Position numbers and translations under genes: made by a program. This document shows positions 50,011 through 60,696 of a stretch of 64,000 nucleotides of DNA, one piece after another. The stretch is from Pseudomonas sp. PIC25 (GTDB lineage Bacteria > Pseudomonadota > Gammaproteobacteria > Pseudomonadales > Pseudomonadaceae): assembly GCF_002286785.1 (NCBI RefSeq), contig NZ_MUJY01000033.1, forward strand, positions 19,625-83,624. The letters are read 5' to 3'. The notes under the pieces were generated by a model. That model was not told where the DNA came from. It did no database searches and saw only the letters and a program-made list of their open reading frames with translations. How positions within the stretch are numbered: position 1 is the stretch's first letter; each line of letters starts with the position of its first letter.

Positions 50011-50538
50011 TCAGGTGTTGCGTTGCCGGCGGACTTCCTGGCGTTTGCGCCAGTTGTGCCGGACCCACCAGCGCCAATAAGTCATGGTGAGGAAGTAACC
50101 CAGGACCGCAAACACAAGCCCTGTTGCCAGCGAGCCAACCAGAAGCGGTTCCCAGAGCGAGGCGAGCTTGGCACTGATCCAGGCCATCGTCAGCTCGGCG
50201 GGCATGTTTTCCGAGGGTGTCCGCAGAATCCAGGTCCCCAGTTTGTAGGTGCAGAAAAACACCGGCGGCATAGTGATGGGGTTGGTCAGCCACACCAAGC
50301 CCACGGAAATAGGCAGGTTGGCTCGCATCGGTACGGCGAGCGAGGCGGCCAGGAGCATCTGCATGGGTATCGGGACGAAGGCGGAGAACAGGCCAACCGC
50401 CATGGCGCGGGCGACCGAGTGACGATTGAGATGCCAGAGGTTGGGGTCGTGGATCAGCTTGCCGAGAAAGCGCAGGGACTTGTTCCCTTTGATGCTCTCT
50501 GGATTGGGCATGTAGCGCTTGAAGAAACGACGCGGCAT
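50011..50538 (-). CDS. DUF2062 membrane protein
   Basis: A 175-residue protein starting MPRRFFKRYMPNPESI. The conserved opening (NKSLRFLGKLIHDPNLWHLNRHSVARAMAVGLFSAFVPIPMQM) and NPITMPPVF are typical of DUF2062. Three membrane segments are predicted (about 45-70, 77-100, 135-160), with a basic C-terminal tail. Function unknown; the family is often near comEC or envelope genes, as here. The start at 50538 avoids an upstream in-frame ATG at 50613 with no support. It is divergent from comEC. Confidence 0.85.
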   Translation of the reverse strand: MPRRFFKRYMPNPESIKGNKSLRFLGKLIHDPNLWHLNRHSVARAMAVGLFSAFVPIPMQMLLAASLAVPMRANLPISVGLVWLTNPITMPPVFFCTYKLGTWILRTPSENMPAELTMAWISAKLASLWEPLLVGSLATGLVFAVLGYFLTMTYWRWWVRHNWRKRQEVRRQRNT

Positions 50539-50674
50539 GAAGGCTCTCTGGCAAACGGAAGCGGGCTTATTATGCACCCATTCACTACAGGCTGCTGTCA
50601 GAGTTTGTGACAACGAATAGCAGGTACAGGTCGGACGACGTCGGCCGGCGCTGCCTGTTGAGGAGCTTCACTCA

Positions 50675-52900
50675 ATGCGCACAGGGATCGTTGCGTTCGT
50701 CGCCGGGCTGCTCGCCCTGCGCTTTCTTTCGGCGTTACCGCCGGCCTGGCTGCTGTCCGCCCTCGCCTTGTTCGGCTTGATGCTGTTGCCTTTCCGCAGC
50801 TATCCCTTGGCTTTCTTTCTGTTCGGTTTCAGTTGGGCATGCACCTCGGCGCAATGGGCGCTGGATGACCGGCTGCCGCCTGCGCTGGACGGACAGACCC
50901 TCTGGTTGGAAGGGCAGGTGAGTGGTTTGCCGGAGCATCGGGACGGCGTGGTGCGATTCCAACTGGACGGAGCCGTGTCACGGCGTACCCGACTGCCGCA
51001 GAGTATGCGTCTGGCCTGGTATGGCGGGCCTCCGGTACAGGCCGGTGAGCGTTGGCGCCTGGCGGTGCGCTTGAAGCGACCCCATGGCTTGGTCAATCCC
51101 CAGTCGTTCGATTACGAGGCTTGGCTGCTTGCCCAGCGGATCGGTGCGACCGGTACGGTGAAAAGTGGAGAGCGGGTACGAGCGGCACAAGGGCCTTCGG
51201 CGTGGCGCGATTCGCTGCGTTTGCGCATGCTGCAGGTCGATGCGCACGGCCGTCAGGGCGGCGTTGCTGCATTGGTGCTGGGAGACGGCTCCGGCCTGAC
51301 TCCAGCGGACTGGCGTCTGCTGCAGGATACCGGCACCGTCCATTTGCTGGTCATCTCCGGCCAGCACGTCGCGCTCTTGGCGGGCTTGATCTATGCCTTG
51401 ATTGCCGGCTTGGCGCGCTGGGGCTTGTGGCCGAAGTCCCTGCCTTGGCTGCCATGGGCTTGCGGCCTCGCTTTCGTCAGCGCCCTGGGTTATGGGCTGT
51501 TGGCCGGCTTCGAGGTTCCGGTGCGGCGTGCCTGTCTGATGGTGGCCGTGGTGCTGATCTGGCGGCTGCGGTTCCGTCACCTTGGTGTCTGGCTGCCGTT
51601 GCTCCTGGCGCTGGCTGGGGTCTTGTCACTGGAGCCTCTGGCCAGTCTTCAACCGGGTTTCTGGTTGTCTTTCGGTGCTGTCGCGATTCTCTCGCTGGTG
51701 TTCAGTGGGCGTCTTGGTGCCTGGTCCTGGTGGCGCACGCTCGGACGGGCGCAGTGGACGATGGCGGTGGGCCTGTTGCCCCTGCTGCTGGCGCTGGGAT
51801 TACCAATCAGTGCCAGCGGTCCTCTGGCCAATCTGCTGGCGGTACCCTGGGTCAGCGTGATCAGCGTGCCCCTGGCCTTGCTGGGTACCTTGCTACTGCC
51901 GGTTCCCTGGCTTGGCGAGGGCTTGCTCTGGCTGGCAGGTTGGTCGCTGGAATGGCTGTTCCTGATCCTCGGGGCTATCGCCGATTGGCTGCCGGCCTGG
52001 CTTCCTCCAAAGCTGCCGTTGTGGTGCTGGGTGCTGGCCGCGATAGGAGCACTGCTAGTGCTGCTGCCGGCGGGTGTCCCTGTGCGCGGTCTCGGTCTGG
52101 CGTTGCTCGTGCCTTTGTTCTTTCCGCCTCTGGACAGGCCCGCGGTTGGCAGAGCGGAAGTCTGGCTGTTGGATGTCGGCCAGGGGCTTGCAGTGCTGGT
52201 GCGGACGAATGGGCATGCGCTTCTCTATGACACGGGACCGCGCTTCGGCGAATTCGATATCGGTGAGCGCGTCGTCCTGCCCTCCGTGCGTAGCCTGGGG
52301 GTGCAACGGCTCGATGTCATGCTGCTGAGCCATGCGGACAACGATCATGCCGGCGGTGCCCTGGCAGTCCAGAGAGGAATGCCGGTGACCAGGGTACTGA
52401 GTGGCGAGCCGTCGCGTTTGTCCGCCCGGCTGGAGGCGGGTGCTTGCGTAGCGGGCGAGAGCTGGGAGTGGGATGGTGTACGTTTCGCCACTTGGCGCTG
52501 GGCCGATGCGGATAAAGGGAACGCGACATCCTGCGTGTTACTCATCGAAGCCAATGGCGAGCGCCTGCTGCTGACGGGCGATATAGATGAGGCCGCCGAA
52601 CGTGCCTTGGTCGGCAGCGGCATGACCGTACGGGCCGACTGGTTGGTAGCGCCTCATCATGGTAGCCGAAGCTCCTCGTCTCCGACCTTCCTGCAGGCGG
52701 TTGCTCCCCGTGCCGTGCTGATTTCACGGGGGTGGCACAACGCCTTCGGCCATCCCCATCCTTCCGTACTCGCCCGCTATCGCCGGCTTTCGCTCGAGAT
52801 CCATGACAGTGCGCTGACCGGGGCCGTACGGGTACATCTGGGCGAATGGCTGCCCGCGCAAGCGTTACGTGCACAGGGACGATTCTGGCGGGAAAAATGA
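50675..52900 (+). CDS. comEC: DNA internalisation-related competence protein ComEC/Rec2
   Basis: A 741-residue polytopic membrane protein that forms the channel for single-stranded DNA uptake. An N-terminal OB-like DUF4131 region (about 30-180), a competence transmembrane domain (about 205-490, around ten helices; LLVISGQHVALLAGL) and a C-terminal metallo-beta-lactamase-like domain (about 500-730, LLSHADNDHAGG and APHHGSRSS) are all intact. A GAGGAG site lies 10 nt upstream. DNA uptake genes of type IV pili are elsewhere. Confidence 0.94.
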   Translation: MRTGIVAFVAGLLALRFLSALPPAWLLSALALFGLMLLPFRSYPLAFFLFGFSWACTSAQWALDDRLPPALDGQTLWLEGQVSGLPEHRDGVVRFQLDGAVSRRTRLPQSMRLAWYGGPPVQAGERWRLAVRLKRPHGLVNPQSFDYEAWLLAQRIGATGTVKSGERVRAAQGPSAWRDSLRLRMLQVDAHGRQGGVAALVLGDGSGLTPADWRLLQDTGTVHLLVISGQHVALLAGLIYALIAGLARWGLWPKSLPWLPWACGLAFVSALGYGLLAGFEVPVRRACLMVAVVLIWRLRFRHLGVWLPLLLALAGVLSLEPLASLQPGFWLSFGAVAILSLVFSGRLGAWSWWRTLGRAQWTMAVGLLPLLLALGLPISASGPLANLLAVPWVSVISVPLALLGTLLLPVPWLGEGLLWLAGWSLEWLFLILGAIADWLPAWLPPKLPLWCWVLAAIGALLVLLPAGVPVRGLGLALLVPLFFPPLDRPAVGRAEVWLLDVGQGLAVLVRTNGHALLYDTGPRFGEFDIGERVVLPSVRSLGVQRLDVMLLSHADNDHAGGALAVQRGMPVTRVLSGEPSRLSARLEAGACVAGESWEWDGVRFATWRWADADKGNATSCVLLIEANGERLLLTGDIDEAAERALVGSGMTVRADWLVAPHHGSRSSSSPTFLQAVAPRAVLISRGWHNAFGHPHPSVLARYRRLSLEIHDSALTGAVRVHLGEWLPAQALRAQGRFWREK

Positions 52901-52971
52901 GAACCGGAGCGGTCGGCGGAGGGATGTCCCTATGCTAGAGTGTCGCCACTTTTTCGAGGGGGATTCATCTC

Positions 52972-53604
52972 GTGTGGGAACTGGTCAAAGCAGGCGGCTG
53001 GATCATGCTGCCGATCATTCTCTGTTCCATCGCAGCCGCTGGTATCGTCGCAGAACGTCTATGGACACTGCGACCCAGCCGCGTCACGCCGCCACATTTG
53101 CTCGGGCAGGTCTGGCGCTGGATCAAGGACAAGCAACTCAGTAACGACAAACTCAAGGAATTACGCACCAATTCGCCGTTGGGGCAGATTCTCGCAGCGG
53201 GCCTGGCCAACTCCAAGCATGGTCGCGAGATCATGAAGGAGTGCATCGAAGAGGCCGCCGCCCGGGTCATCCATGAGCTGGAACGTTATCTCACCGCGCT
53301 CGGTACCATCGCTGCGGTGGCCCCGCTTCTTGGCCTGCTCGGTACCGTGCTGGGCATGATTGAAATCTTCAGCGCCTTCATGGGCGCCGGTATGGCCAAT
53401 GCCCCGATGCTGGCGGGCGGTATCGCCAAGGCGTTGATCACCACGGCGGCCGGTCTGATCGTGGCGATCCCGGCGTTGTTCTTCCATCGTTACCTGCAGC
53501 GTCGGGTGGATGAGCTGGTGGTCGGCATGGAGCAGGAAGCCATCAAGCTGGTGGAAGTGGTACAGGGTGATCGCGACGTCGACCTGGGTGAGGGCAAGGC
53601 GTGA
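52972..53604 (+). CDS. exbB: ExbB/TolQ-family proton channel protein
   Basis: A 210-residue MotA/TolQ/ExbB-type protein with three transmembrane segments (about 8-28, 105-125, 145-170; APLLGLLGTVLGMIEIF). It starts with GTG at 52972 after GAGGGGG. With the following ExbD-like gene (four-base overlap) it should use proton flow to energise an outer membrane process. No TonB or TolA gene is next to it, so its partner is not known; this pair sits between comEC and lpxK in most Pseudomonas. Confidence 0.9.
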   Translation: MWELVKAGGWIMLPIILCSIAAAGIVAERLWTLRPSRVTPPHLLGQVWRWIKDKQLSNDKLKELRTNSPLGQILAAGLANSKHGREIMKECIEEAAARVIHELERYLTALGTIAAVAPLLGLLGTVLGMIEIFSAFMGAGMANAPMLAGGIAKALITTAAGLIVAIPALFFHRYLQRRVDELVVGMEQEAIKLVEVVQGDRDVDLGEGKA

Positions 53605-54029
53605 AATTCCGGCGCAAACCGCGGGAAAACATCGAGATCAACCTCGCTCCGTTGATCGACGTGGTGTTCATCCTGTTGCTGTTCTTCGTGGTGACCACCA
53701 CGTTTACTCGTGAGACCCAGCTCAAGGTCGACCTGCCCGAGGCGGCCAGCGGTACGCCGCCGGAAGAAGCCGAGGTGAAGCGACTGGAAGTCCTGATCGA
53801 CGCCGAGGGTAATTATTCGCTGAACGGGCAGGCCCTGCTGAAGAGCGACCTGACCAGTCTGATGGCGGCTCTGAGCAAGGAGTCCGGTGGCGACAACAGC
53901 GTACCGATGGTCATCAGTGCCGACGCCAAGACGCCTCACCAGGCGGTGATCACGGCGATGGATGCGGCCGGCAAGCTCGGCTTCGCCCATTTGCGGATCA
54001 CCACGATCGAGGCGCAGCCGGCTCCGTGA
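53601..54029 (+). CDS. exbD: ExbD/TolR-family protein
   Basis: A 142-residue protein with one N-terminal transmembrane helix (about 17-36) containing the conserved Asp that carries protons ([15 protein letters not shown]) and a periplasmic domain. Its start overlaps the exbB stop and its stop overlaps the lpxK start by four bases each. Confidence 0.92.
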   Translation: MKFRRKPRENIEINLAPLIDVVFILLLFFVVTTTFTRETQLKVDLPEAASGTPPEEAEVKRLEVLIDAEGNYSLNGQALLKSDLTSLMAALSKESGGDNSVPMVISADAKTPHQAVITAMDAAGKLGFAHLRITTIEAQPAP

Positions 54030-55030
54030 GTCTCGCTGATCGCCTGCAGGATGCCTGGTACCGGGGACACCCCGCACTTGGCCTCCTGCGCCCGCTGGAG
54101 GCTCTCTACCGTCGCGTAGTGACACGGCGCCGGGAGCGTTTCCTGGCAGGCGAGGGGGATATCTACCGTCCGCCTGTTCCGGTGGTGGTGGTTGGCAATA
54201 TCACCGTTGGCGGCACCGGCAAGACGCCGCTGATCCTCTGGTTGATCGAACATTGCCGGGCGCGTGGGTTGAAAGTTGGCGTGGTCAGCCGCGGTTATGG
54301 CGCCCATCCTCCGCAACTGCCGTGGCGCGTCAAACTGACGGACGCTGCGGAGCAGGCCGGCGACGAGCCCTTGTTGATCGTCCAGCGCACAGGCGTACCC
54401 CTGGTGATCGATCCCGACCGGCCCCGGGCGGTACGCGTCTTGCTGGAAACCGAGTCGCTGGATCTGATCTTGTGCGACGACGGGTTGCAGCACTATCGCC
54501 TAGCGCGCGACCTGGAGTTGGTTCTGATCGATGCCGCTCGTGGCCTGGGTAATCGCCGCTGCCTTCCGGCCGGTCCTCTGCGCGAACCTGAAACTCGCCT
54601 GTTCAGTGTGGACGCCTTGCTCTATAACGGTGCCGCTGAGGATCGGCAGGATGGTTTCGCTTTCCAGCTGCGGCCTTCCGCACTGATCAATCTGGCCAAT
54701 GGTGAACGGCGGGCACTGGACGGTTTTCCTCCGGGGCAGGCAATGCATGCGGTTGCAGGTATCGGTAATCCACGGCGTTTCTTCGCTACCCTCGAAGCGC
54801 TACACTGGCGCCCGGTTCCGCATGCCTTTGCCGACCACGCCCGATACAGCGCCGCTCAGCTGCATTTCAGCCCGCCGCTACCGCTGGTGATGACCGAAAA
54901 GGATGCGGTGAAATGCCGGGACTTTGCGGCTGAAGACTGGTGGTATCTGGCAGTGGATGCCATGCCATCGGCCAGCTTCGTTGCCTGGTTCGACGCGCAG
55001 CTGGCCCGTCTGTTGCCCGATCGTCTCTGA
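54026..55030 (+). CDS. lpxK: Tetraacyldisaccharide 4'-kinase LpxK
   Basis: A 334-residue inner membrane-associated kinase that phosphorylates the lipid A precursor at the 4' position. The P-loop [12 protein letters not shown] (about 53-64), [19 protein letters not shown] and the end of the first membrane-anchoring helix region are typical. A GTG start overlaps exbD by four bases. Confidence 0.95.
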   Translation: MSLADRLQDAWYRGHPALGLLRPLEALYRRVVTRRRERFLAGEGDIYRPPVPVVVVGNITVGGTGKTPLILWLIEHCRARGLKVGVVSRGYGAHPPQLPWRVKLTDAAEQAGDEPLLIVQRTGVPLVIDPDRPRAVRVLLETESLDLILCDDGLQHYRLARDLELVLIDAARGLGNRRCLPAGPLREPETRLFSVDALLYNGAAEDRQDGFAFQLRPSALINLANGERRALDGFPPGQAMHAVAGIGNPRRFFATLEALHWRPVPHAFADHARYSAAQLHFSPPLPLVMTEKDAVKCRDFAAEDWWYLAVDAMPSASFVAWFDAQLARLLPDRL

Positions 55031-55134
55031 TCCTGCCTGTCCATCTGGCTTCGGATGCAGACGAGGCCGGTGTCGGAGAGGGCGCCGCTTCGAGCCGGCA
55101 CATCCGGATGACTAGACCACCTCAGGAATCTCCC

Positions 55135-55320
55135 ATGGATCCGAAACTGCTCGATATTCTGGCCTGCCCTTTGTGCAAAGGGCCGCTCAAGCTCGCCGAC
55201 GATAAATCCGAACTGATCTGCAAGGCGGATGCCTTGGCGTTCCCTGTGCGCGACGGCATTCCGGTTATGCTGGAAAGCGAAGCCCGTACCCTCAGTGTCG
55301 ATGAGCGTCTGGATAAATGA
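55135..55320 (+). CDS. Trm112-family small zinc protein
   Basis: A 61-residue protein, [20 protein letters not shown]..., with the N-terminal CPLCKG pair and a second metal-binding element reduced to one Cys ([21 protein letters not shown]). Trm112-type proteins bind and stabilise methyltransferases in other organisms; in proteobacteria it is usually found next to kdsB and lpxK, as here. Stop overlaps the kdsB start by four bases. Confidence 0.88.
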   Translation: MDPKLLDILACPLCKGPLKLADDKSELICKADALAFPVRDGIPVMLESEARTLSVDERLDK

Positions 55321-56081
55321 GTATCGACTTTACCGTTGTCATCCCCGCTCGTTTTGCCTCCAGCCGCCTGCCCGGCAAACCGCTGCAGGATATCGCCGGC
55401 AAGCCGATGATTCGCCATGTCTGGGAGCAGGCCGGGCGTAGTGGCGCCAGTCGTGTGGTTGTAGCCACCGACGATCCACGTATTGTCGAGGTGTGTCGTG
55501 TGTTTGGTGCAGAGGTGTTGCTGACCCGTGTCGAGCATAACTCCGGGACTGACCGGCTGGCCGAAGTGGCGACTCAATTGGGCTTGGCCAGCGACGCCAT
55601 CGTCGTCAACGTACAAGGCGATGAGCCTTTGATCCCCCCTTCGATCATCGACCAGGTGGCCGGCAATCTGGCTGCTCATCCCGAAGCGGGGATCGCGACG
55701 CTGGCTGAGCCGATTGAAGACGTGGCCTCGTTGTTCAATCCCAATGTCGTGAAGGTCGTTACGGATCATGATGGTCTCGCGCTGACATTCAGTCGTGCCC
55801 CGTTGCCTTGGGCGCGTGATGCCTTTGCGCAGAGCAAGGAAAGCCTGCCTGCCGGCGTTCCGTATCGCAGGCATATCGGAATCTATGCCTACCGTGCCGG
55901 TTTTCTCCATGACTTCGTTTCCTGGGGCCCCTGCTGGCTGGAAAACACCGAAAGCCTGGAACAGTTGCGTGCGCTCTGGCATGGCGTGCGCATCCATGTT
56001 GCCGATGCGTTGGAAGCGCCGCCGGCCGGTGTGGATACTCCGGAAGACCTGGAGCGGGTGCGCCGCCTGCTGGGGGCTTGA
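55317..56081 (+). CDS. kdsB: 3-deoxy-manno-octulosonate cytidylyltransferase KdsB
   Basis: A 254-residue CTP transferase that activates Kdo for transfer to lipid A. The nucleotide motif [16 protein letters not shown] (about 6-21), [11 protein letters not shown] and the late segment EQLRALWHG are as in the family. It overlaps the phosphatase gene by one base. Confidence 0.95.
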   Translation: MSIDFTVVIPARFASSRLPGKPLQDIAGKPMIRHVWEQAGRSGASRVVVATDDPRIVEVCRVFGAEVLLTRVEHNSGTDRLAEVATQLGLASDAIVVNVQGDEPLIPPSIIDQVAGNLAAHPEAGIATLAEPIEDVASLFNPNVVKVVTDHDGLALTFSRAPLPWARDAFAQSKESLPAGVPYRRHIGIYAYRAGFLHDFVSWGPCWLENTESLEQLRALWHGVRIHVADALEAPPAGVDTPEDLERVRRLLGA

Positions 56082-56545
56082 TGCGCGTTCTGTTCGTTTG
56101 TCTCGGCAATATTTGCCGTTCGCCGACTGCGGAGGGTGTCTTTCGTCGTCGCGTGCGTGAAGCAGGCCTGGAAGAGCGAATTCATATCGATTCGGCAGGC
56201 ACGGGCGGCTGGCACGTGGGAAAGGCACCGGACAGTCGTACCTGCCGGGCTGCGCGTCTGCGCGGATATGACTTGTCCGGGTTGCGCGCCCGTCAGTTCC
56301 AGCGCGAAGACTTCGAGCGCTTCGATCTGGTCCTGGCAATGGATCACAGTAACCTTCGGCATATTCAGGCGATGCGGCCTGCGACTGCCCGGGCCGAGTT
56401 GGATCTTTTCTTGCGCCGATATGACATGACATTGGACGAGGTGCCTGATCCTTACTATGGCGGTGAAGACGGCTTCGAGCAGGTTCTAGACCTGATCGAG
56501 GGGGCCAGCGATGCGCTTCTGGCAGAAATAAAGGGGCGGCTGTGA
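56081..56545 (+). CDS. Low-molecular-weight protein-tyrosine phosphatase
   Basis: A 154-residue phosphatase of the Wzb/PtpA type. The P-loop CLGNICRSP (Cys about 7) and the catalytic DPYYGG near residue 126 are intact. Targets of these enzymes are often exopolysaccharide tyrosine kinases, none of which is in the window. It begins with ATG at 56081, inside the kdsB stop, and overlaps murB by four bases. Confidence 0.92.
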   Translation: MRVLFVCLGNICRSPTAEGVFRRRVREAGLEERIHIDSAGTGGWHVGKAPDSRTCRAARLRGYDLSGLRARQFQREDFERFDLVLAMDHSNLRHIQAMRPATARAELDLFLRRYDMTLDEVPDPYYGGEDGFEQVLDLIEGASDALLAEIKGRL

Positions 56546-57561
56546 GTTTGCATTTTCAGGAAAACCAGTCGCTGAAGCCGTTCAATACGTTCGGAGTGGA
56601 CGTAGCTGCCCGCCTGTTTGCAGAGGTGCAGGAGGAGCAAGAGCTGCGTGAAGCCTTGAGTATCGCTGAACAGAAGGGGCTTCCTTTGCTGTTGATCGGC
56701 GGGGGGAGCAACCTGTTGCTGACGGCTGATGTCGGGGCCTTGGTAGTGCGGATGGTTAGCCGAGGCATTCGCATTCTTAGCGACGATGGTGAGCAGGTCG
56801 TCGTCGAGGCGGAGGCGGGGGAGCCGTGGCATCCATTCGTGCTATGGAGTCTGTCCCAGGGCTTGATCGGCCTGGAAAATCTCAGCCTGATTCCCGGCAC
56901 CGTGGGGGCTGCACCGATGCAGAACATCGGTGCCTATGGTGTGGAAATCAAGGATGTCTTTGCCGGACTGACCGCGCTCGATCGTCATAGTGGCGAGCTG
57001 CGGGACTTCACGTTGGAAGACTGCGCGTTCGGTTACCGGGACAGTCTGTTCAAGCGACAGGCAGGACGCTGGCTCATTCTGCGGGTGCGCTTTGCATTGA
57101 GTCGCCGTAAACGCCTGCATCTGGACTATGGGCCGGTGCGGCAGAGATTGGCTGATCAAGGTATCTCCAACCCCTCGGCTATCGATGTGAGCAATGCGAT
57201 CTGTTCTATTCGCAGGGAAAAATTGCCCGACCCTGCCGAGCTTGGAAATGCCGGTAGTTTCTTCAAGAATCCGCTGGTCAGTGCGGAAATCGCGGCGCGT
57301 TTACGAGCTGAGCACCCGGATCTGGTGGCCTATCCCCAGGCCAATGGACAAGTAAAGCTGGCGGCGGGCTGGTTGATCGAGCGGGCTGGTTGGAAGGGCT
57401 TTCGAGACGGGGATGCGGGCGTGCATCGCTTGCAGGCGTTGGTCCTGGTGAATTACGGCAATGCCAGCGGGGCTCAGTTGTTGGGTTTGGCGCAGCGGAT
57501 ACAGGCGGATATCGCTGTACGCTTCGGCGTGGCGCTGGAGATAGAGCCGAACGTGATTTGA
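56542..57561 (+). CDS. murB: UDP-N-acetylenolpyruvoylglucosamine reductase MurB
   Basis: A 339-residue FAD enzyme, second step of peptidoglycan precursor synthesis. FAD-binding IGGGSNLLLT (about 52-61), SLIPGTVGAAPMQNIGAYG, and catalytic Ser in GNAGSFFKNP (about 238) are present. It is the longer, type I form as in E. coli. A GTG start overlaps the phosphatase by four bases. The transcript ends at the shared terminator 40 bp later. Confidence 0.95.
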   Translation: MSLHFQENQSLKPFNTFGVDVAARLFAEVQEEQELREALSIAEQKGLPLLLIGGGSNLLLTADVGALVVRMVSRGIRILSDDGEQVVVEAEAGEPWHPFVLWSLSQGLIGLENLSLIPGTVGAAPMQNIGAYGVEIKDVFAGLTALDRHSGELRDFTLEDCAFGYRDSLFKRQAGRWLILRVRFALSRRKRLHLDYGPVRQRLADQGISNPSAIDVSNAICSIRREKLPDPAELGNAGSFFKNPLVSAEIAARLRAEHPDLVAYPQANGQVKLAAGWLIERAGWKGFRDGDAGVHRLQALVLVNYGNASGAQLLGLAQRIQADIAVRFGVALEIEPNVI

Positions 57562-57603
57562 ACTGCTGATTCCAGTGGTGAGACGGTAGTTCGAATTCGT
57601 CAT

Positions 57604-57633
57604 AAAAAAGGGGATGCCTAGGCATCCCCTTTT
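57604..57633. terminator. Bidirectional terminator between murB and rne
   Basis: AAAAAA is followed by a nine-bp stem GGGGATGCC (57610-57618) / GGCATCCCC (57621-57629) with a two-base centre, then TTTT. It is nearly a perfect palindrome and serves both convergent genes. Confidence 0.93.
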
Positions 57634-57648
57634 ATTTGCAGTGTGAAA

Positions 57649-60600
57649 TCAAGCGTGCGGCTTGATTTCATCTTTCTGCTGGTCTTCCGTTTTTTCGGCT
57701 TCGGCTTCGGCTTCGGCTTCGGCTTCGGGCGTGGCCGGAGTTTCCGGCTCGTTGTTTGCCTCGGCTACGGTTTTTTCGGCTTCAGGCTCGACCGATTCCG
57801 CTTCTGCGGTCGGGGCGATCGGCTCGACCGCCTGGGCTTCTTCCACCGGTTGAGCGGCTTCGACACTCGGCTCTGTAGTGGTTTCGGCTTTTTCGGCTTC
57901 CACTTCTACGTTCGCTTCGGCTGCTGGTGCTTCGGCCTGTTGTGTGACTTCGGCCGCCTTGGCGGCTTCCGCAGCTTCCCGCGCCAGACGCTCGGCCTCG
58001 CGTTGACGGCGACGGACCTCGCGGGGATCGTTCGGTGCGCGGCCTGTGCTCGGAACGACCGGTGCGGCTGGTTGCTGCTCCAAAGCGGCTTGCGAAGCCT
58101 CGGGAGTGGCTTCGGCCTTCGGCGTAACAACGGCAGCTTCCTCGGGTGCTTGGGCCTCAGGCTCTTCCGGTGCGGAGGTGGTTACCTCAGTTTCTGTCTG
58201 GGGCTGCTCGGTAGCAACCTGCTCGGCGACGAAAGTAACGACCTCGGCTTCGGCAGGGGCGCTGGCTTCTGCTTCCTGCTGAACGGTCTGCTCGGCTGCT
58301 GCGGTTTCCGCCTGGATTTCGCTGGCGATCACGCCGGAGGCCTCTGCTGCCGCAACCACTGCAAGATCGGAGGTCTGCTGCTCGTTGCGCTCGGCGCCGT
58401 CGTCCTCGGTGGCTTCGATTTCGTTGCCTTGGGCGTCACGCTGGCGTTCACGACGGTTACTGCGGCGACGTTGACCACGAGAGCGGCGGCGGGGGCGTTC
58501 GCCATCGCTGCCTTCCTGGGACTCTTCGTGCTGCTCTTCACCCTGCAGCAGTTCCTCTTCGTTCGCGGCCTGCTCGGCGGCGCGAGGCTGGCGCTCTTCG
58601 CGCGGGGGGCGCGGCGGACGGGCAGGGCGCTCTTCGCGCGTGGTTTCCTGCTGGGCATCCAGCGGCTCACGCAGCTCACGTTTGCGCTCCTCGCGCGGTT
58701 GACGCTCTTCGCGCGGCTGGCGTTCGCGACGGCTTTCCTGGCCTTCGGCTACTTCGCGGTCACGCTGGCGTTCCTCTCGGGGCGGGCGTGGCTGGCGTTC
58801 TTCGCGTGGCTCACGAGGTTGACGCTCTTCGCGAGCCTGGCGTTCTTCGCGCGGCTTGCGCTCGTCGTCGCGGCGGCCACCTTCACGGCCATCGCGGCGA
58901 CGGTTCTGCTGGCGGCTGGAGCGCCGCTCCTCGCTACGCGCCGGGCGTTCGCTGCTTGGCTTGCCGGTGGTTTCGGCGGGTTTCTCTTCCGGCTTGCCGG
59001 CGAACAGACTGACCAGCGACTTGACCAGACCCTTGAACAGATTCGGTTCCGCGGAGGGCTTGGCGGCTACGGGTTCGCTGGCCGGGGTTGGGGCGGGAGC
59101 GGTGCGCTGCGGTGCGGTCTTCACCGCGGCTTCCTGGCGAACCAGGGTGCGGGTGGCGCTGATGGGGTGGGCTTCTTCGGCCTCGCTTGGCGCCATTTCG
59201 TAGCTCGATTGACCGGCCAAGACTTCCGGGCTGTCGTCGCGCAGGCGCTGCACTTCGAAGTGCGGGGTTTCCAGGTGGTCATCCGGCAGGATGAAAATGC
59301 GAGCACGGGAGCGCAACTCGATCTTGGTGATGGCGTTGCGTTTTTCGTTCAGCAGGAAGGCTGCAACCTGGAAGGGCACGCGCGCGCGAACTTCGGCTGT
59401 GCGATCTTTCAGCGCTTCCTCTTCGATCAGGCGCAGGATCGCCAGCGACAGGGATTCGACGTCACGGATAATGCCTTGACCGTTGCAGCGCGGGCAGACG
59501 ATACCGCTGGTTTCGCCCAGGGAAGGGCGCAGGCGTTGGCGGGACATCTCCAGCAGGCCGAAGCGCGAGATGCGACCGATTTGGACGCGTGCACGGTCGG
59601 CTTCCAGGGCTTCGCGCACCTTCTCTTCGACGGCTCGCTGGTTCTTGGCCGGCGTCATGTCGATGAAGTCGATGACGATCAGGCCACCGATATCGCGCAG
59701 GCGCAGCTGGCGGGCGATCTCTTCAGCGGCTTCCAGGTTGGTCTGTAGCGCGGTTTCTTCGATATCGCCGCCCTTGGTCGCGCGAGCAGAGTTGATGTCG
59801 ATGGACACCAGGGCTTCGGTCGGATCAATGACGATGGAGCCACCGGACGGCAGTTTGACTTCGCGCTGGAAGGCCGTTTCGATCTGGCTTTCGATCTGGA
59901 AGCGATTGAACAGCGGGACGCTGTCCTCGTACAGCTTGATCTTGCTGGCGTACTGGGGCATCACTTGGCGGATGAAGCTGAGCGCTTCTTCCTGAGCCTC
60001 GACGCTATCGACCAGCACTTCGCCGATGTCCTGGCGCAGGTAATCGCGAATCGCGCGGATGATGACGTTGGATTCCTGGTAAATCAGGAACGGGGCGGCG
60101 CGGTCTTGGGACGCTTCCTTGATGGCAGTCCAGAGCTGCAGCAGGTAGTCCAGGTCCCATTGCAGTTCTTCGCTGCTGCGGCCTAGGCCGGCGGTGCGAA
60201 CGATGAGGCCCATGTCGGCCGGGGCGTTGAGACCGTTGAGGGCCTCGCGCAGCTCGTTGCGCTCTTCGCCTTCGATGCGGCGGGAAATGCCGCCGGCGCG
60301 CGGGTTATTGGGCATCAGCACCAGGTAGCGGCCAGCCAGGCTGATGAAGGTGGTGAGGGCTGCGCCCTTATTGCCGCGTTCTTCCTTTTCGACCTGGACG
60401 ATGACTTCCTGGCCTTCGCTCAACACTTCCTTGATGTTGATGCGGCCTTCAGGAGCCTTCTTGAAGTATTCGCGGGAGATTTCTTTGAGGGGGAGAAAGC
60501 CGTGGCGCTCGGCGCCGAAATCGACGAAAGCGGCTTCGAGGCTGGGTTCGACGCGGGTGATGCGGCCTTTATAAATGTTGGCCTTTTTCTGCTCGCGGGC

Positions 60601-60696
60601 GCCCGATTCGATATCCAGGTCGTACAGGCGTTGGCCGTCGACCAGTGCAACACGCAACTCTTCGGGCTGAGTCGCGTTAATCAGCATTCTTTTCAT
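57649..60696 (-). CDS. rne: Ribonuclease E
   Basis: A 1015-residue endonuclease, scaffold of the RNA degradosome. The N-terminal catalytic part (about 1-520) has the S1 domain ([18 protein letters not shown] at about 36-53), the metal-binding Asp residues in [17 protein letters not shown] and [11 protein letters not shown], and the zinc link CPRCNGQG. From about 560 it is disordered: an Arg-rich tract with repeated [12 protein letters not shown] units (about 620-740) for RNA binding, then an Ala/Glu-rich acidic tail ending in an AE repeat. The start at 60696 ([15 protein letters not shown]) is chosen because the S1 fold begins there; in-frame codons up to 60891 have no support. A long leader precedes it. 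Confidence 0.96.
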   Translation of the reverse strand: MKRMLINATQPEELRVALVDGQRLYDLDIESGAREQKKANIYKGRITRVEPSLEAAFVDFGAERHGFLPLKEISREYFKKAPEGRINIKEVLSEGQEVIVQVEKEERGNKGAALTTFISLAGRYLVLMPNNPRAGGISRRIEGEERNELREALNGLNAPADMGLIVRTAGLGRSSEELQWDLDYLLQLWTAIKEASQDRAAPFLIYQESNVIIRAIRDYLRQDIGEVLVDSVEAQEEALSFIRQVMPQYASKIKLYEDSVPLFNRFQIESQIETAFQREVKLPSGGSIVIDPTEALVSIDINSARATKGGDIEETALQTNLEAAEEIARQLRLRDIGGLIVIDFIDMTPAKNQRAVEEKVREALEADRARVQIGRISRFGLLEMSRQRLRPSLGETSGIVCPRCNGQGIIRDVESLSLAILRLIEEEALKDRTAEVRARVPFQVAAFLLNEKRNAITKIELRSRARIFILPDDHLETPHFEVQRLRDDSPEVLAGQSSYEMAPSEAEEAHPISATRTLVRQEAAVKTAPQRTAPAPTPASEPVAAKPSAEPNLFKGLVKSLVSLFAGKPEEKPAETTGKPSSERPARSEERRSSRQQNRRRDGREGGRRDDERKPREERQAREERQPREPREERQPRPPREERQRDREVAEGQESRRERQPREERQPREERKRELREPLDAQQETTREERPARPPRPPREERQPRAAEQAANEEELLQGEEQHEESQEGSDGERPRRRSRGQRRRSNRRERQRDAQGNEIEATEDDGAERNEQQTSDLAVVAAAEASGVIASEIQAETAAAEQTVQQEAEASAPAEAEVVTFVAEQVATEQPQTETEVTTSAPEEPEAQAPEEAAVVTPKAEATPEASQAALEQQPAAPVVPSTGRAPNDPREVRRRQREAERLAREAAEAAKAAEVTQQAEAPAAEANVEVEAEKAETTTEPSVEAAQPVEEAQAVEPIAPTAEAESVEPEAEKTVAEANNEPETPATPEAEAEAEAEAEKTEDQQKDEIKPHA
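57694..57723. repeat. Five perfect copies of a hexanucleotide in the 3' part of rne
   Basis: TTCGGC is repeated five times without change (57694-57723) and continues as TTCGGG. On the coding strand it encodes an (Ala-Glu)n run near the RNase E C-terminus. Being a multiple of three, gain or loss of copies would keep the frame, so it may vary in length between strains. Confidence 0.8.

Noticed and set aside
57643..59748. 701-codon plus-strand frame opposite rne, hydrophobic and Phe/Leu/Gly-rich
   Set aside because: It arises from the Arg/Glu/Ala repeats of RNase E read in reverse. The long frame reflects low complexity, not a membrane protein.
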